A DNA stretch of 64,000 bases from Bog-532 sp963805255 (GCA_963805255.1 CAWDTK010000004.1:248001-312000), one strand, 5' to 3'. Positions 32,102 through 41,642 are shown, counted from the first letter of the stretch. A program made the numbers and translations. The notes: generated by a model from the letters alone, not told the origin.

Positions 32102-32166
32102 TAGTTCCTCCGGACAGGCACGAGGACGCAGGGGAAGGCGAACCTCGTCGTCTGCCAGGAGGAACA

Positions 32167-32658
32167 GTGTCTGCACAAGGCGTGTTGCAAATTCACTCAG
32201 CGCCCGCTGCGCTGTGCCCGCATATCGAGTGGGCCGTGGCGGGTGTACTTGGCGTACCTGTAGACCTGCCGTGGGTCGGCCAGCCCGCGGCGCCCGGGAC
32301 CCTCCGGGCCGAGCTCAGCTGGGAAGGGCGCCCGGGCACGGCCGGGGCGGTCACCTCCGCGCTGGCGGCCTGGGACCGGCTGCGCTTTGAGGTCACCGAG
32401 GACGCCAGCGACGGGTGTGACGGCGTGCGGCACAGCTACACGCCGACCCTCGGCACGTTCAGCGCAGTGACCGGCGGAAACGGGGACATCCTCATTCCCG
32501 AGGGGCGGCTGCGCGCGACCCTGGCCATGTCCCAGACGGACTCCGCGCTCCGCATCGAGCTGGACCGCCTGCTCGGCCGGGCCTGGGACGAGGAACTGGA
32601 TGCGTTCCGCTGCGGCGGCGACGGCGCGCCCGTACGCTGGCTGCACGCCACCGGCTGA
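32167..32658 (+). CDS. DUF3145 family protein
   Basis: 163 residues from GTG 32167, directly preceded by AGGAGG. It starts MSAQGVLQIHSAPAALCPHI and continues EWAVAGVLGVPVDLPWVGQP, with the conserved GVRHSYTPTLGTFSAVTGGN and GDILIPEGRLRATL. This matches actinobacteria-specific DUF3145. No function is known; it is cytosolic and has no catalytic signature. Confidence 0.85.
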   Translation: MSAQGVLQIHSAPAALCPHIEWAVAGVLGVPVDLPWVGQPAAPGTLRAELSWEGRPGTAGAVTSALAAWDRLRFEVTEDASDGCDGVRHSYTPTLGTFSAVTGGNGDILIPEGRLRATLAMSQTDSALRIELDRLLGRAWDEELDAFRCGGDGAPVRWLHATG

Positions 32659-32784
32659 CCCGGCTCTCACTCAGCGACGAGAACGGCTCTCAGTGACGAG
32701 GCCCCGGGGGTGGGGACGACCGGCGGGCGGCGCCTTTGCACGCCATGGTGCTGGTCCGGCGGCAGGGCACGAACACAACTCACC

Positions 32785-32833
32785 CGAACGTAGTATCGAC
32801 TATTTCTGCGCCCTATGCGAACATAGTGTCGAT
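32785..32833 (+). promoter_or_regulatory. Pair of 16-bp direct repeats upstream of the CBM48 gene
   Basis: CGAACGTAGTATCGAC (32785-32800) and CGAACATAGTGTCGAT (32818-32833) agree at 13 of 16 positions with starts 33 bases apart (three helical turns). They lie 84 bases before the CBM48 protein start, in an AT-richer stretch, and look like a cooperative regulator site. Confidence 0.45.
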
Positions 32834-32916
32834 GGGCCACCCGGGAGAGACTCTGCGCTACATCAGAGCGTAATCCCTCCATCACGGAGGATGAGCAAGT
32901 CAATGTGGAGAGTTAG

Positions 32917-33198
32917 ATGATCAAGGTATCGAAGCCAATCCGCAACGGTTCCGTACGCGTCACCTTCGCCCTGCCGGCCGACGAGCCCCCGGGTGCCGTG
33001 TCCCTGGTCGGCGACTTCAACAACTGGGATCCCTTCGCCCATCCGCTGCGGATGCGCTCGAACGGTACGCGAAGCACCGTGGTGACCGCCCCGTCCGGAA
33101 GCACGCTCCGCTTCCGCTACCTGGCCGAGGGCGGGCACTGGTTCGACGACGACGGCGCCCACGGCGTAGACGGCCAAGGCGCCATCCTCTCCCTCTGA
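32917..33198 (+). CDS. Stand-alone CBM48 / isoamylase early-set domain protein
   Basis: 93 residues, ATG 32917 with GGAGAG upstream. The whole protein is one glycogen-binding beta-sandwich: IRNGSVRVTFALPADEPPGA, VSLVGDFNNWDPFAHPLRMR, STLRFRYLAEGGHWFDDDGA. The GDFNNWDP motif is the carbohydrate-binding signature of AMPK-beta / branching-enzyme modules. With no catalytic domain it may target a partner to glycogen or sense it. Confidence 0.85.
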   Translation: MIKVSKPIRNGSVRVTFALPADEPPGAVSLVGDFNNWDPFAHPLRMRSNGTRSTVVTAPSGSTLRFRYLAEGGHWFDDDGAHGVDGQGAILSL

Positions 33199-33583
33199 CC
33201 CGCTCCGGGCGCTGCCCGCTCCGCGGAACCGCAGAAACGCTGCCCAAATGCCCGGTGTACGCGGGAGCGAGCCAACCGGTGGTGTTTGTGTGATTAAGGG
33301 GGACTGGAGAGGGTCGCCCGGGCGGGGCGGGTGCGGGCGGCGAGCCCGGGCTGCCGGGGAGCGCGGAACGACCAGGCCTGTTCGCTGGCCGCCTGGGCCG
33401 CCGCGGCGCTGATCGCCGGCGGTCTGCTCCTCCGGCCGCGGGACGCGTGAGCGGCGGGCGAAACGGTGCCGGGTAACCTGCACCATGAGCAGCGACCTGG
33501 CCTCCTGACCGGAATCAACGTGCCCACCCGCCTGGAGCGCGCCGCGTGTCGCCTCCGCCGCCGCAGGCACGTAGCCTGGCCCT
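33199..33583. other. Gap before pafA with a possible transporter remnant
   Basis: 385 bases without an intact gene. One plus-strand frame ending at 33448-33450 reads QACSLAAWAAAALIAGGLLL then RPRDA, like the last helix of an MFS transporter. MFS genes often precede pafA in actinobacteria, so this may be a relic. No other signal is supported. Confidence 0.3.
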
Positions 33584-34942
33584 GTGGACCGGCGCATCTT
33601 CGGGCTTGAGAACGAGTACGGCGTGACATGCACGTTCCGGGGACAGCGGCGGCTGTCGCCGGATGAGGTGGCACGCTATCTGTTCCGCCGCGTGGTGTCA
33701 TGGGGCCGCAGTAGCAACGTGTTCCTGCGCAACGGCGCCCGCCTGTACCTGGACGTGGGCAGCCACCCGGAGTACGCGACGCCCGAGTGCGACAACGTGA
33801 CCGACCTCATCGCGCATGACAAGGCAGGGGAGCGGATCCTCGAGGGGCTGCTCGTCGACGCCGACAAACGGCTGCGCGAAGAGGGCATCGCCGGGGACAT
33901 CTACCTGTTCAAGAACAACACCGACTCCGCCGGGAACTCCTACGGCTGCCACGAGAACTACCTGGTCGGGCGGCACGGCGAATTTGGCCGGCTGGCCGAC
34001 ATCCTGATCCCGTTCCTGGTCACCCGGCAGGTCATCTGCGGCGCCGGCAAGGTGCTGCAGACCCCGCGCGGTGCGGTGTACTGCGTCAGCCAGCGGGCCG
34101 AGCACATCTGGGAGGGCGTGTCGTCCGCGACGACCCGCTCGCGCCCGATCATCAACACCCGGGACGAGCCGCACGCGGATGCCGAACGGTTCCGCCGTCT
34201 GCACGTCATCGTCGGCGACTCGAACATGAGCGAGACCACCATGCTGCTCAAGGTCGGCTCGACCGACCTGGTGCTGCGCATGATCGAGGCGGGCACGGTG
34301 ATGCGCGACCTGACCCTGGACAACCCGATCCGGGCCATCCGCGAGGTCAGCCACGACATGACCGGGCGGAGCCGGGTCCGGCTGGCCAACGGCCGGGAGA
34401 TGAGCGCGCTGGAGATTCAGCGTGAGTACCTGATCAAGGCGCAGGACTTCACCGACCGGAACGGCGCCGACGCCACCACCCAGCGGGTGCTCATGATGTG
34501 GGAGCGCGCGCTGGACTCGATCGAAACCGGCAGCCTGGACAAGGTGGCCAGGGAAATCGATTGGGTAACGAAATATCAGCTCATCGAGCGCTACCGGGCC
34601 CGGCACGACCTGCCGCTGTCGTCACCGCGGGTGGCCCAGCTCGACCTGGCCTACCACGACGTGCACCGCAGCCGCGGCCTGTACTACCTGCTGCAGCGCA
34701 ACGGCGCGGTGGACCGGGCCACTCGTGACCTGGACATCTTCGAGGCCAAGTCCGTCCCGCCGCAGACCACGCGGGCCAAGCTGCGCGGGGAGTTCATCCG
34801 CCGGGCGCAGGAGCGGCGCCGCGACTTCACCGTGGACTGGGTGCACCTCAAGCTGAACGACCAGGCCCAGCGGACGGTCCTGTGCAAGGACCCGTTCCGC
34901 TCGGTGGACGAAAGGGTCGAAAAGCTCATCGCCGGGATGTAA
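33584..34942 (+). CDS. pafA: Pup--protein ligase
   Basis: 452 residues from GTG 33584. It attaches the C-terminal Glu of Pup to lysines of proteasome substrates. Motifs: MDRRIFGLENEYGVTC (ATP/metal-binding Glu), YLDVGSHPEYATPECD with the catalytic Asp (about 57), YLFKNNTDSAGNSYGCHENY, VLQTPRGAVYCVSQRAEHIW, LHVIVGDSNMSETTMLLKVG and the C-terminal DPFRSVDERVEKLIAGM. Full length for the family. In relatives it is followed by FKBP, pafB, pafC and tat genes; here sugar and membrane genes separate it from them by about 8.5 kb. The prcBA/pup genes are not in the window. Confidence 0.95.
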   Translation: MDRRIFGLENEYGVTCTFRGQRRLSPDEVARYLFRRVVSWGRSSNVFLRNGARLYLDVGSHPEYATPECDNVTDLIAHDKAGERILEGLLVDADKRLREEGIAGDIYLFKNNTDSAGNSYGCHENYLVGRHGEFGRLADILIPFLVTRQVICGAGKVLQTPRGAVYCVSQRAEHIWEGVSSATTRSRPIINTRDEPHADAERFRRLHVIVGDSNMSETTMLLKVGSTDLVLRMIEAGTVMRDLTLDNPIRAIREVSHDMTGRSRVRLANGREMSALEIQREYLIKAQDFTDRNGADATTQRVLMMWERALDSIETGSLDKVAREIDWVTKYQLIERYRARHDLPLSSPRVAQLDLAYHDVHRSRGLYYLLQRNGAVDRATRDLDIFEAKSVPPQTTRAKLRGEFIRRAQERRRDFTVDWVHLKLNDQAQRTVLCKDPFRSVDERVEKLIAGM

Positions 34943-35113
34943 GCGCGCGCCGGCTCGATGGCCCGGAGGGCATAATCGGCCGCTGGAGCGCAAACCGTCC
35001 CATGAGATGCCCGGTGCCGATGGGTGGTTACCGGCACGGAGCGCCGTCATCCGCAGGTGGCAGGCGTACCTGTATATTCGGCCCAGCCTGCTCAGGACGG
35101 AAGGACACATGCA

Positions 35114-36328
35114 GTGACCGGACCGACGCCGGAAGGCGCCTTCGAGCTGGACGCGGTGGTCATCGGCGGATGCGGCCACGTCGGCCTGCCCCTCGCGATC
35201 GCGCTCGCCAGCCGGGGGGCGCGGGTCGGCATATATGACGTGAGCCAGGCGGCGGTGGATACGGTCAACGCCGGGCGGCTGCCGTTCGCCGAGCCGGGGG
35301 CGGCGGAGCCGCTGCGCGAGGCCCGTGCCGCCGGCCGGCTGGAGGCGTCCGCCGACCCGGCCATCGTGGCCACCGCCGAGCACGTGATCGTGGTGATCGG
35401 CACCCCGGTGGACGAGCACCTCAACCCGGACCAGGCCGCCATCCCGAACGCCCTGGGCGGGTGTGCCAGCTATCTGCGCGACGGGCAGATCCTCATCCTG
35501 CGCAGCACCGTCTACCCCAGGGTCACGGCGCTGGTGGAAAAGACGGTCGCCGCGCTCGGCGTCGAACTCGATGTGGCGTTCTGCCCGGAGCGCATCGCCG
35601 AGGGCAAGGCGATGACCGAGCTGTTCGAGCTGCCGCAGATCATCTCGGCCCGCACGGCGCGCGGCGTGGACCGGGCCAGCGCCCTGTTCCGCCGGCTCAC
35701 CGGCCAGCTCGTCATCATGACGCCCGAGGAAGCCGAGCTGGCCAAGCTCTTCACCAATGTGTGGCGGTACATCAAGTTCGCGACGGCCAATCAGCTCTAC
35801 ATGATGGCCAACGACTGCGGCCTCGACTTCGAGCGCATCCGGCAGGGCCTGGGGGAGGACTACCCGCGGGCCGCCGACATGCCGGCCGCGGGCTTTGCCG
35901 CCGGGCCGTGCCTGTTCAAGGACACTATGCAGCTCGCGGCGTTCAGCAACAACAACTTCGCGCTGGGCCACACCGCGATGACCATCAACGAGGGCATGCC
36001 CCTGTACCTGGTGCACCGGCTGGAGCAGCGGTTCGACCTGCCGTCCATGACGGTCGGCATTCTCGGCATGGCCTTCAAGGGCGGCTCGGACGACACCAGG
36101 TCCAGCCTGTCGTACAAGCTGAAGCGGATCCTGGCCTTCAAGGCAGGATCGGTACTGTGCACCGACCCGTATGTGACCACCGACCCGGCCCTGCGGCCGC
36201 TGCCGGACGTCATCGGCCAGTCGGACCTGCTGGTGATCGCCGCGCCGCATCCCGAGTACCGCGAACTGGTGACGGAAAAGCCGGTCGCGGATATCTGGAA
36301 CGTTCTGGGCCAGGGCGTACGGATATGA
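35114..36328 (+). CDS. Nucleotide-sugar dehydrogenase (UDP-glucose/UDP-ManNAc dehydrogenase family)
   Basis: 404 residues from GTG 35114 with GGAAGGAC upstream. NAD-dependent two-step oxidation of a UDP-sugar to the uronic acid. Rossmann start VVIGGCGHVGLPLAIALASR; STVYPRVTALVEK; the CPERIAEGKAM segment typical of this family; catalytic Cys in GPCLFKDTMQLAAFSNNNF; KLFTNVWRYIKFATANQLYM; and the C-terminal domain GILGMAFKGGSDDTRSS. Substrate cannot be told from sequence. The stop overlaps the next gene by ATGA, beginning a glycan-type operon. Confidence 0.88.
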   Translation: MTGPTPEGAFELDAVVIGGCGHVGLPLAIALASRGARVGIYDVSQAAVDTVNAGRLPFAEPGAAEPLREARAAGRLEASADPAIVATAEHVIVVIGTPVDEHLNPDQAAIPNALGGCASYLRDGQILILRSTVYPRVTALVEKTVAALGVELDVAFCPERIAEGKAMTELFELPQIISARTARGVDRASALFRRLTGQLVIMTPEEAELAKLFTNVWRYIKFATANQLYMMANDCGLDFERIRQGLGEDYPRAADMPAAGFAAGPCLFKDTMQLAAFSNNNFALGHTAMTINEGMPLYLVHRLEQRFDLPSMTVGILGMAFKGGSDDTRSSLSYKLKRILAFKAGSVLCTDPYVTTDPALRPLPDVIGQSDLLVIAAPHPEYRELVTEKPVADIWNVLGQGVRI

Positions 36329-37116
36329 CCCCCAGCGTGCCCCGCGTAACGGTCGTCATCCCGGCCTGCAACGAGGACAAGCAGATCGGCCCGATCCTGG
36401 ACCGGCTCTTCGAATCGGTGCGGCTGCCGTGCGAAGTCCTGGTCATCGTCGATACCGATACCGATACGACGATTCCGGTGGTCGAGGAGTACGGGCAGCG
36501 GGAGAACCGGATCCGCTGCCTGGTCAACACCTTCGGCCGCGGGCCCGCCAACGCGATCAGGTTCGGCATCGACGCGGCCCGGGCCCCCGTCGCGGTCGTG
36601 ACCATGGCCGACGGGTGCGACGACGCGCGGCAGATCGACGAGCTGGCCCGGCTGGTCGAGCGCGGCGTGGCCGTGGCCGCCGCATCCCGCTACATGGCCG
36701 GCGGCCAGCAGGTCGGCGGGCCGATCCTGAAGGGCACGCTGTCCCGGGCGGCCGGCCGCTCGCTGCGGATCCTGGCGCACGTCGGAACCCGGGACGCCAC
36801 CAACTCGTTCAAGGCGTATTCCACGGAGTTCGTACGGGAAGTCGGTATCGACTCCCGCGACGGCTTCGAGATCGGCATCGAGCTCACCGCAAAGGCCAAG
36901 CGGCTCGGCCGCCCGGTCGCCGAGATCCCGACGATCTGGCTGGACCGGCAGGCCGGCGTCTCCAGCTTCAAGGTCGCGAAGTGGATTCCCAGCTACCTGC
37001 GCTGGTACCGGTTCGCGTTCGGGCCGCGCAGGTCCGCCGCGCAGATACGCGCCCAGGCCGGCGTGCCCGGCCCGGCGTCCGGCCCAGGCCCGGCGCCCGA
37101 CACAGAAGGGAACTAG
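36325..37116 (+). CDS. GT2 glycosyltransferase, dolichol-phosphate-mannose-synthase-like
   Basis: 263 residues from ATG 36325 (ATGA overlap with the dehydrogenase). GT-A fold: VTVVIPACNEDKQIGPILDR, LVIVDTDTDTTIPVVEEY, NTFGRGPANAIRFGIDAARA, the metal-binding MADGCDDARQI (DxD-type), GGPILKGTLSRAAGRSLRIL and ATNSFKAYSTEFVREVGI. No C-terminal membrane helices, so it is probably a soluble polyprenol-phosphate glycosyltransferase. It could supply lipid-linked sugar to the multi-pass proteins encoded downstream (inference). The Pro/Gly tail is disordered. Confidence 0.85.
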   Translation: MTPSVPRVTVVIPACNEDKQIGPILDRLFESVRLPCEVLVIVDTDTDTTIPVVEEYGQRENRIRCLVNTFGRGPANAIRFGIDAARAPVAVVTMADGCDDARQIDELARLVERGVAVAAASRYMAGGQQVGGPILKGTLSRAAGRSLRILAHVGTRDATNSFKAYSTEFVREVGIDSRDGFEIGIELTAKAKRLGRPVAEIPTIWLDRQAGVSSFKVAKWIPSYLRWYRFAFGPRRSAAQIRAQAGVPGPASGPGPAPDTEGN

Positions 37117-37125
37117 CGGGAATTG

Positions 37126-38151
37126 ATGGAGAAAGTTCTGGTCAGCGGATCGGCCGGGTTCATCGGCGGGTACGTCGTCGAGGAATTGCTGCGGCGCGGC
37201 TACGCCGTGGTGGGTGTGGACAACTTCTCCAAGTACGGCCAGGTGAAGAAGTCCTACGACGACCATCCGCACTACCGGCTGATCGAGGGCGACGCCCGCG
37301 ACGTGGACCTGATGACGCGCCTGCTGTCCGGTTGCGACCACTTCATCGCCGGCGCGGCGATGATCGGCGGCATCTCCTACTTCCACACCTACGCCTACGA
37401 CCTGCTCGCGACGAACGAGCGGATCATCGCCGCCTCCTGTGACGCGGCGATCAGCGCGAACCGCGACGGCCGGCTGCGCAAGGTCACCTACCTGTCCTCC
37501 TCGATGGTCTTCGAGGCCGCGAACAACTGGCCGTCCGGCGAGGGCCAGGAGCGGGAGATCCCCCCGCCGCTGTCCTCCTACGGCTTCCAGAAGCTGGCCA
37601 TGGAGTATTTCGCCCACGCCGCCTGGGACCAGTACCGGCTGCCGTTCACGATCGCGCGCCCGTTCAACTGCGTCGGGATCGGCGAGAGCCGGGCCCTGGG
37701 CGATGCGGAGATCCTGTCCGGCAACGTCCGGCTGGCCATGAGCCACGTCGTCCCCGACCTGGCGCAGAAGGTACTCAGGGGCCAGGATCCGCTGCACATC
37801 CTCGGCTCGGGGGAGCAGGTCCGGCACTACACCTACGGCGGTGACCTCGCGGCCGGCATCGTGACCGCGATGGAGCACCCCGACGCCCGCAACGAGGACT
37901 TCAACCTGTCCACCGGCGAGAGCACGACCGTGCTCGAACTGGCCGCGGCGATCTGGCGCAAGATCAAGGGTGACGGGGTGCCGCTGCGGATCGTCAACGA
38001 CGAGCCGTTCACCTATGACGTGCAGCGGCGGGTGCCCGCCGTGGAGAAGGCCAAGCGCATCCTCGGCTTCGAGGCGACGACGAGCCTGGACCAGATGCTG
38101 GACGAGGTCATCCCGTGGATCCGCCACGCGGTCGAAGCCGGCACCATCTGA
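37126..38151 (+). CDS. NAD-dependent epimerase/dehydratase (extended SDR)
   Basis: 341 residues from ATG 37126 (TTG 37123 possible). Sugar-nucleotide modifying enzyme: Rossmann motif VSGSAGFIGGYVVEELLRRG, Asp in VVGVDNFSKYG, catalytic Ser/Tyr/Lys in YLSSSMVFEA and SSYGFQKLAMEYFAHA, substrate loop RPFNCVGIGE, and VRHYTYGGDLAAGIVTAMEH. Closest in style to UDP-glucose 4-epimerase / GDP-sugar epimerases. It follows the GT2 gene by 9 bases, in the same operon. Confidence 0.85.
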   Translation: MEKVLVSGSAGFIGGYVVEELLRRGYAVVGVDNFSKYGQVKKSYDDHPHYRLIEGDARDVDLMTRLLSGCDHFIAGAAMIGGISYFHTYAYDLLATNERIIAASCDAAISANRDGRLRKVTYLSSSMVFEAANNWPSGEGQEREIPPPLSSYGFQKLAMEYFAHAAWDQYRLPFTIARPFNCVGIGESRALGDAEILSGNVRLAMSHVVPDLAQKVLRGQDPLHILGSGEQVRHYTYGGDLAAGIVTAMEHPDARNEDFNLSTGESTTVLELAAAIWRKIKGDGVPLRIVNDEPFTYDVQRRVPAVEKAKRILGFEATTSLDQMLDEVIPWIRHAVEAGTI

Positions 38152-38172
38152 GCGTCACCTGAGCGGGGAGCG

Positions 38173-40035
38173 ATGTCGGCGTCGGGAAGCGAGGCGGCCC
38201 AGGGCGTGCGGGCGGTCCCGGCTCCGGGGCGGCCCGGCGGCGAGGGGCATCCCCGGTCGGGTGGCGCGGGCCGCTGGCTCTGGGCGGCCGGGCTCGCGGC
38301 CGCCGGGGCGCTGCTTTTCGTGGCCTATCTGCGCCTGTCGAACACCTATCCGGAAGACTCCGATCAGGCCAACCTCGGCCTGCAGGCGTGGGACATGCTG
38401 CACGGCAACCTGCTGCTGCACGGCTGGGTGCTGTCGGATGTGTCGTTCTACACCACCGAGCTGCCGCAGTACATGCTGCTGGAGCTGATCCTCGGGCTGA
38501 AGACCGGCACGTTCCACGCCGCGGCGGCGATGACCTACACCCTCGCGCTGCTGCTCGCGGCGATGCTGGCCAAGGGTGCCGGGCGCGCCGGGTCCCGGGC
38601 GTCCGGCCGCCGGGGGGTGCTGCGGGCGCTGATCGCCGGCGGGATCATGCTCGCCCCGCAGCTGGGGTTCGGCGTCTTCGTCCTGCTGCTCACCGTGGGG
38701 CACATCGGCACCTCGGTCCCGCTCCTGGTGACCTGGCTGGCGCTGGACCGGGTGCGGCCGGCCGAACGACGGTGGCCGCTGGCTGTGGTGGCCGGGATCC
38801 TGCTGACCTGGGGCGCGGTCGCCGACTCCCTGGTCCTGGCCGTGGGGTCGCTGCCGCTCGCGCTCGTGTGCGGGCTGCGCTTCCTTCAGGGCCTGCCCGG
38901 CGCGCAGGGCCCGGCGAGCGCGTCCGGCGCCCTGGGCGGGCTCGGCGGGCTCAGCGGGAGGGTCCGGCACACGCTGAACACCCGCCGGTTCGAGGTCTAC
39001 CTCGCCGCGGCCGCGGTCGCCTCGGCCGTCGCCTCGCAGGCCCTGACCCGGCTGATCCACGCGCTGGGCGGCTACACGCTGCACGCGGTCACGTTCACCA
39101 TCGCGCCGGCCGGCAAGTGGGCCGGGCAGGTCGCGGTCACCTGGCGCGGGCTGCTGCTGCTCTTCGGCGCCGGCTACTCCGGCCTGCCTTCCGGCTACGA
39201 CCGGGACGTCGCCCTCCTGCACCTGGCCGGGGTTGCCCTGGTCGCGCTGGCGCTCATCCTGGTGGCCTGGCGTTTCTTCACCCGGGCGACCCTGATCGAC
39301 CAGGTGCTGGCCGCCGCCATCGCGATCAACGTGGTGCTGTACGTGATCAGCAATATGCCCTTGCTGAACCCGCACGAGATGGCGGTCGTGCTGCCCTTCG
39401 GGGCGGCGCTGGCCGGCCGGATGCTGGTGCCCCTGCCCGGGCCCCTCGCCGGGCGCAACCGGCCCGCGCCCGCCGGGCCCGCCGCGCCCGCCGGGCCCGC
39501 CGCGCCCGCCGGGCCCGCCGGGCCCGCCGTCGGGGGCCGCGATCACGCCGCGGTCAGGCGGGGCGGCGCGGTGCTGGCGGTGGCCCGGGCCGCGGTGGCG
39601 ACCGCGGGCGCGTTGGTGCTGGCCGGATACCTGGCCGGGCTGGCCCGGGAGGTCCGCCATCCGGCCGTCCCCGCGCAGAACACCCAGCTCGCGTCGTGGC
39701 TGGCCGCGCACCACCTGACCTACGGGCTCGGCGGCTACTGGGAAAGCAGCATCGTCACGGTGAACACCGCGGGGGACGTCAGGGTCCGCGCGCTGATGCA
39801 GTTCACCCTGCGGCGGGACCTGTGGGAGGCGAAGTACTCCTGGTACGTCCCCCGCGGGCAGTACGCCAACTTCATCGTCTTGGAGAGCCTGCCCGGCTTC
39901 TACGACCACTGGGAGCCGCGCGCACTGGTGCACCGGTACTTCGGCACCCCGGCCCGCACGTACCACGCCGGCCCGTGGACGGTGCTGGTCTGGAACCGGA
40001 ACCTGCTGCCGGACATCCCGGGGAACCCGTCATGA
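38173..40035 (+). CDS. Large multi-pass membrane protein, GT-C-like, paralogue 1
   Basis: 620 residues, ATG 38173 with GGGGAG upstream. A first helix (WLWAAGLAAAGALLFVAYLR) leads to an acidic loop SNTYPEDSDQANLGLQAWDM, then LHGNLLLHGWVLSDVSFYTT: the signature shared with the proteins at 41653 and 44473. About 10-11 helices follow, then a soluble C-terminal domain (WLAAHHLTYGLGGYWESSIV ... TYHAGPWTVLVWNRNLLPDI). The early Asp-bearing loop and topology suggest a lipid-sugar-dependent GT-C glycosyltransferase, unproven. A collagen-like AGPAAPAGP repeat (39467-39535) lies in one loop. The stop overlaps the next gene (ATGA). Confidence 0.75.
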   Translation: MSASGSEAAQGVRAVPAPGRPGGEGHPRSGGAGRWLWAAGLAAAGALLFVAYLRLSNTYPEDSDQANLGLQAWDMLHGNLLLHGWVLSDVSFYTTELPQYMLLELILGLKTGTFHAAAAMTYTLALLLAAMLAKGAGRAGSRASGRRGVLRALIAGGIMLAPQLGFGVFVLLLTVGHIGTSVPLLVTWLALDRVRPAERRWPLAVVAGILLTWGAVADSLVLAVGSLPLALVCGLRFLQGLPGAQGPASASGALGGLGGLSGRVRHTLNTRRFEVYLAAAAVASAVASQALTRLIHALGGYTLHAVTFTIAPAGKWAGQVAVTWRGLLLLFGAGYSGLPSGYDRDVALLHLAGVALVALALILVAWRFFTRATLIDQVLAAAIAINVVLYVISNMPLLNPHEMAVVLPFGAALAGRMLVPLPGPLAGRNRPAPAGPAAPAGPAAPAGPAGPAVGGRDHAAVRRGGAVLAVARAAVATAGALVLAGYLAGLAREVRHPAVPAQNTQLASWLAAHHLTYGLGGYWESSIVTVNTAGDVRVRALMQFTLRRDLWEAKYSWYVPRGQYANFIVLESLPGFYDHWEPRALVHRYFGTPARTYHAGPWTVLVWNRNLLPDIPGNPS

Positions 40036-41642
40036 GCCTCCGCGGAGACCGGGAGGCGACACCGGCGCCCGCCGGGCTCGCCGGCCCCGCCGGGGCGCCG
40101 GCCACTTCCGCCCCGGGCCGCCGCCCCTGGTGGATCTGGGCGGCCCCGTTCGCGGTCCTGTTCACGGTGCTGTGCGTCCGCAGCCGGTTCCTGTTCACCC
40201 AGAAGATCTACGAGCACGGCGACGCCGGCGCGAACTCGATCCTGATCCAGCAGGCGATGCACTTCACCCTGCTCGTCGGCAACTACTCGCGCGAGGGCTT
40301 CCACCACCCGGGGCCCGCCTACATGTACGTGCAGGCGCTCGGTCAGTGGATCTTCCTGTCCGGCCTGCACGTGGTGCCCACCGCCTGGAACGCGCACGTG
40401 CTCGCGGTCTTCGTGCTGAACAGCGCGATCCTGGCGCTGCCGGTGCTCATCGTCTACGGCTGGACGCGCTCGCTGCGCGCCGCCGCCGCGTGCTTCGCGG
40501 TCGTCTGCGTCTTCGGGGCCGTGCACCCGCCCGCGGTCAACTCCGACTGGATGCCGTACCTGTACGTCGCCATGTACTGCGTGTTCCTGATCGCGGCGGC
40601 GTCGGTGGCGGCGGGACGGGTCCGGGACGCGTGGATCTTCGCGCTGACCGGGTGGTTCCTCATCCACGGGCACGCCTGCTTCCTGTTCATCGTCCCGGTC
40701 ATCGCGGCCGCCGCCGTGACCGTCCTGGCCGGGGCGCACTGGCGCGCCCCGGCCGCGTCACTGCGGCGCTTCGTCCGCCACGAACGCAGCGCCTGGGTCC
40801 CGGTCGCCGCCATCAGCGCCGTGTTCGCGCTGCCGATCGTGGTCAACCTGGTGCTGCACTGGCCCGGCGACTTCGGCCACTACTTCGCCTACGGCAGATC
40901 CGGTCAGGCCGGCGGCCACAGCGTGATGCAGATCGTGCGGTACGCGCTGTGGTTCTGGTGGCCGCACCGGAACGCCTGGGTAGCGCCGGTGCTGCTGTAC
41001 GCGGCCGCGATCGGGGTGACCCTGGGGCGGGCCCGCGTACCTGCCCGCGGCGGGCTGGGCCGCTTCCTGCTCGTGCTGCTCGGCATCAACGTCGTGTCGT
41101 CGCTGGCGGTCGGCGTCTACGCGGCGGCCGGCATCGATTTCCTGTACCAGTACTACATCGCCTACTTCTACTGGTCGGCGCCGATGCTGGCGCTGCTCGT
41201 CATCGCCGTCGGGGTCAGCCAGTCGCTCGCCTTCCGCGCGGCTACCGCGCTGGCCGCGGCGGGCGCCGTCGCCGCCCTCGCCGTGTTCGCGCTGGTGCCC
41301 GGGATGCGCACGAGCACCGAGGACACCGACCCCAGTCTGCCGCACGCCGTCGCCACGCTCGCGGCGCGGGCGCCCGGGCGGGAGATCGTCCTGTCCATGC
41401 AGCATCAGGCCTGGATCGACACCACCGGTTTCCTCGTAGAGGCCGAGCGGACCCATGTGCGGGCGTGCGTGGACTCGCCGTACTGGACGTTCATGATGAC
41501 CGCGCAGTTCATCTGCACGCCGCAGCAGGCCGCCGGCGGCGTCCGCTATACCTTCGACTCGCCCCGGGCGCCATCGTCCGCCCCGGTCCTCCTGCACTTC
41601 GGCGATTCGGACCTCATCGCGGGCCCGGTGACCCGGTCCTGA
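40032..41642 (+). CDS. Multi-pass membrane protein, GT-C glycosyltransferase-like
   Basis: 536 residues from ATG 40032 (ATGA overlap). A disordered N-terminus, then helix WWIWAAPFAVLFTVLCV, and a first extracellular loop YEHGDAGANSILIQQAMHFT ... NYSREGFHHPGPAYMYVQAL, typical of GT-C-type proteins (Asp/Glu/His-rich loop 1). About ten more helices and a C-terminal luminal part (APGREIVLSMQHQAWIDTTG). It is not a paralogue of its neighbours but shares their topology. Probably part of the same surface-glycan pathway; acceptor and donor unknown. Confidence 0.75.
   Translation: MSLRGDREATPAPAGLAGPAGAPATSAPGRRPWWIWAAPFAVLFTVLCVRSRFLFTQKIYEHGDAGANSILIQQAMHFTLLVGNYSREGFHHPGPAYMYVQALGQWIFLSGLHVVPTAWNAHVLAVFVLNSAILALPVLIVYGWTRSLRAAAACFAVVCVFGAVHPPAVNSDWMPYLYVAMYCVFLIAAASVAAGRVRDAWIFALTGWFLIHGHACFLFIVPVIAAAAVTVLAGAHWRAPAASLRRFVRHERSAWVPVAAISAVFALPIVVNLVLHWPGDFGHYFAYGRSGQAGGHSVMQIVRYALWFWWPHRNAWVAPVLLYAAAIGVTLGRARVPARGGLGRFLLVLLGINVVSSLAVGVYAAAGIDFLYQYYIAYFYWSAPMLALLVIAVGVSQSLAFRAATALAAAGAVAALAVFALVPGMRTSTEDTDPSLPHAVATLAARAPGREIVLSMQHQAWIDTTGFLVEAERTHVRACVDSPYWTFMMTAQFICTPQQAAGGVRYTFDSPRAPSSAPVLLHFGDSDLIAGPVTRS

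Noticed and set aside
35860..38127. 755-codon minus-strand ORF
   Set aside because: Antisense of the dehydrogenase, GT2 and epimerase genes; composition typical of a shadow frame in GC-rich DNA.
38388..41642. 1,084-codon plus-strand ORF as a giant protein
   Set aside because: The first 548 codons are an alternative frame of membrane paralogue 1; the real gene starts at ATG 40032 with an ATGA overlap.
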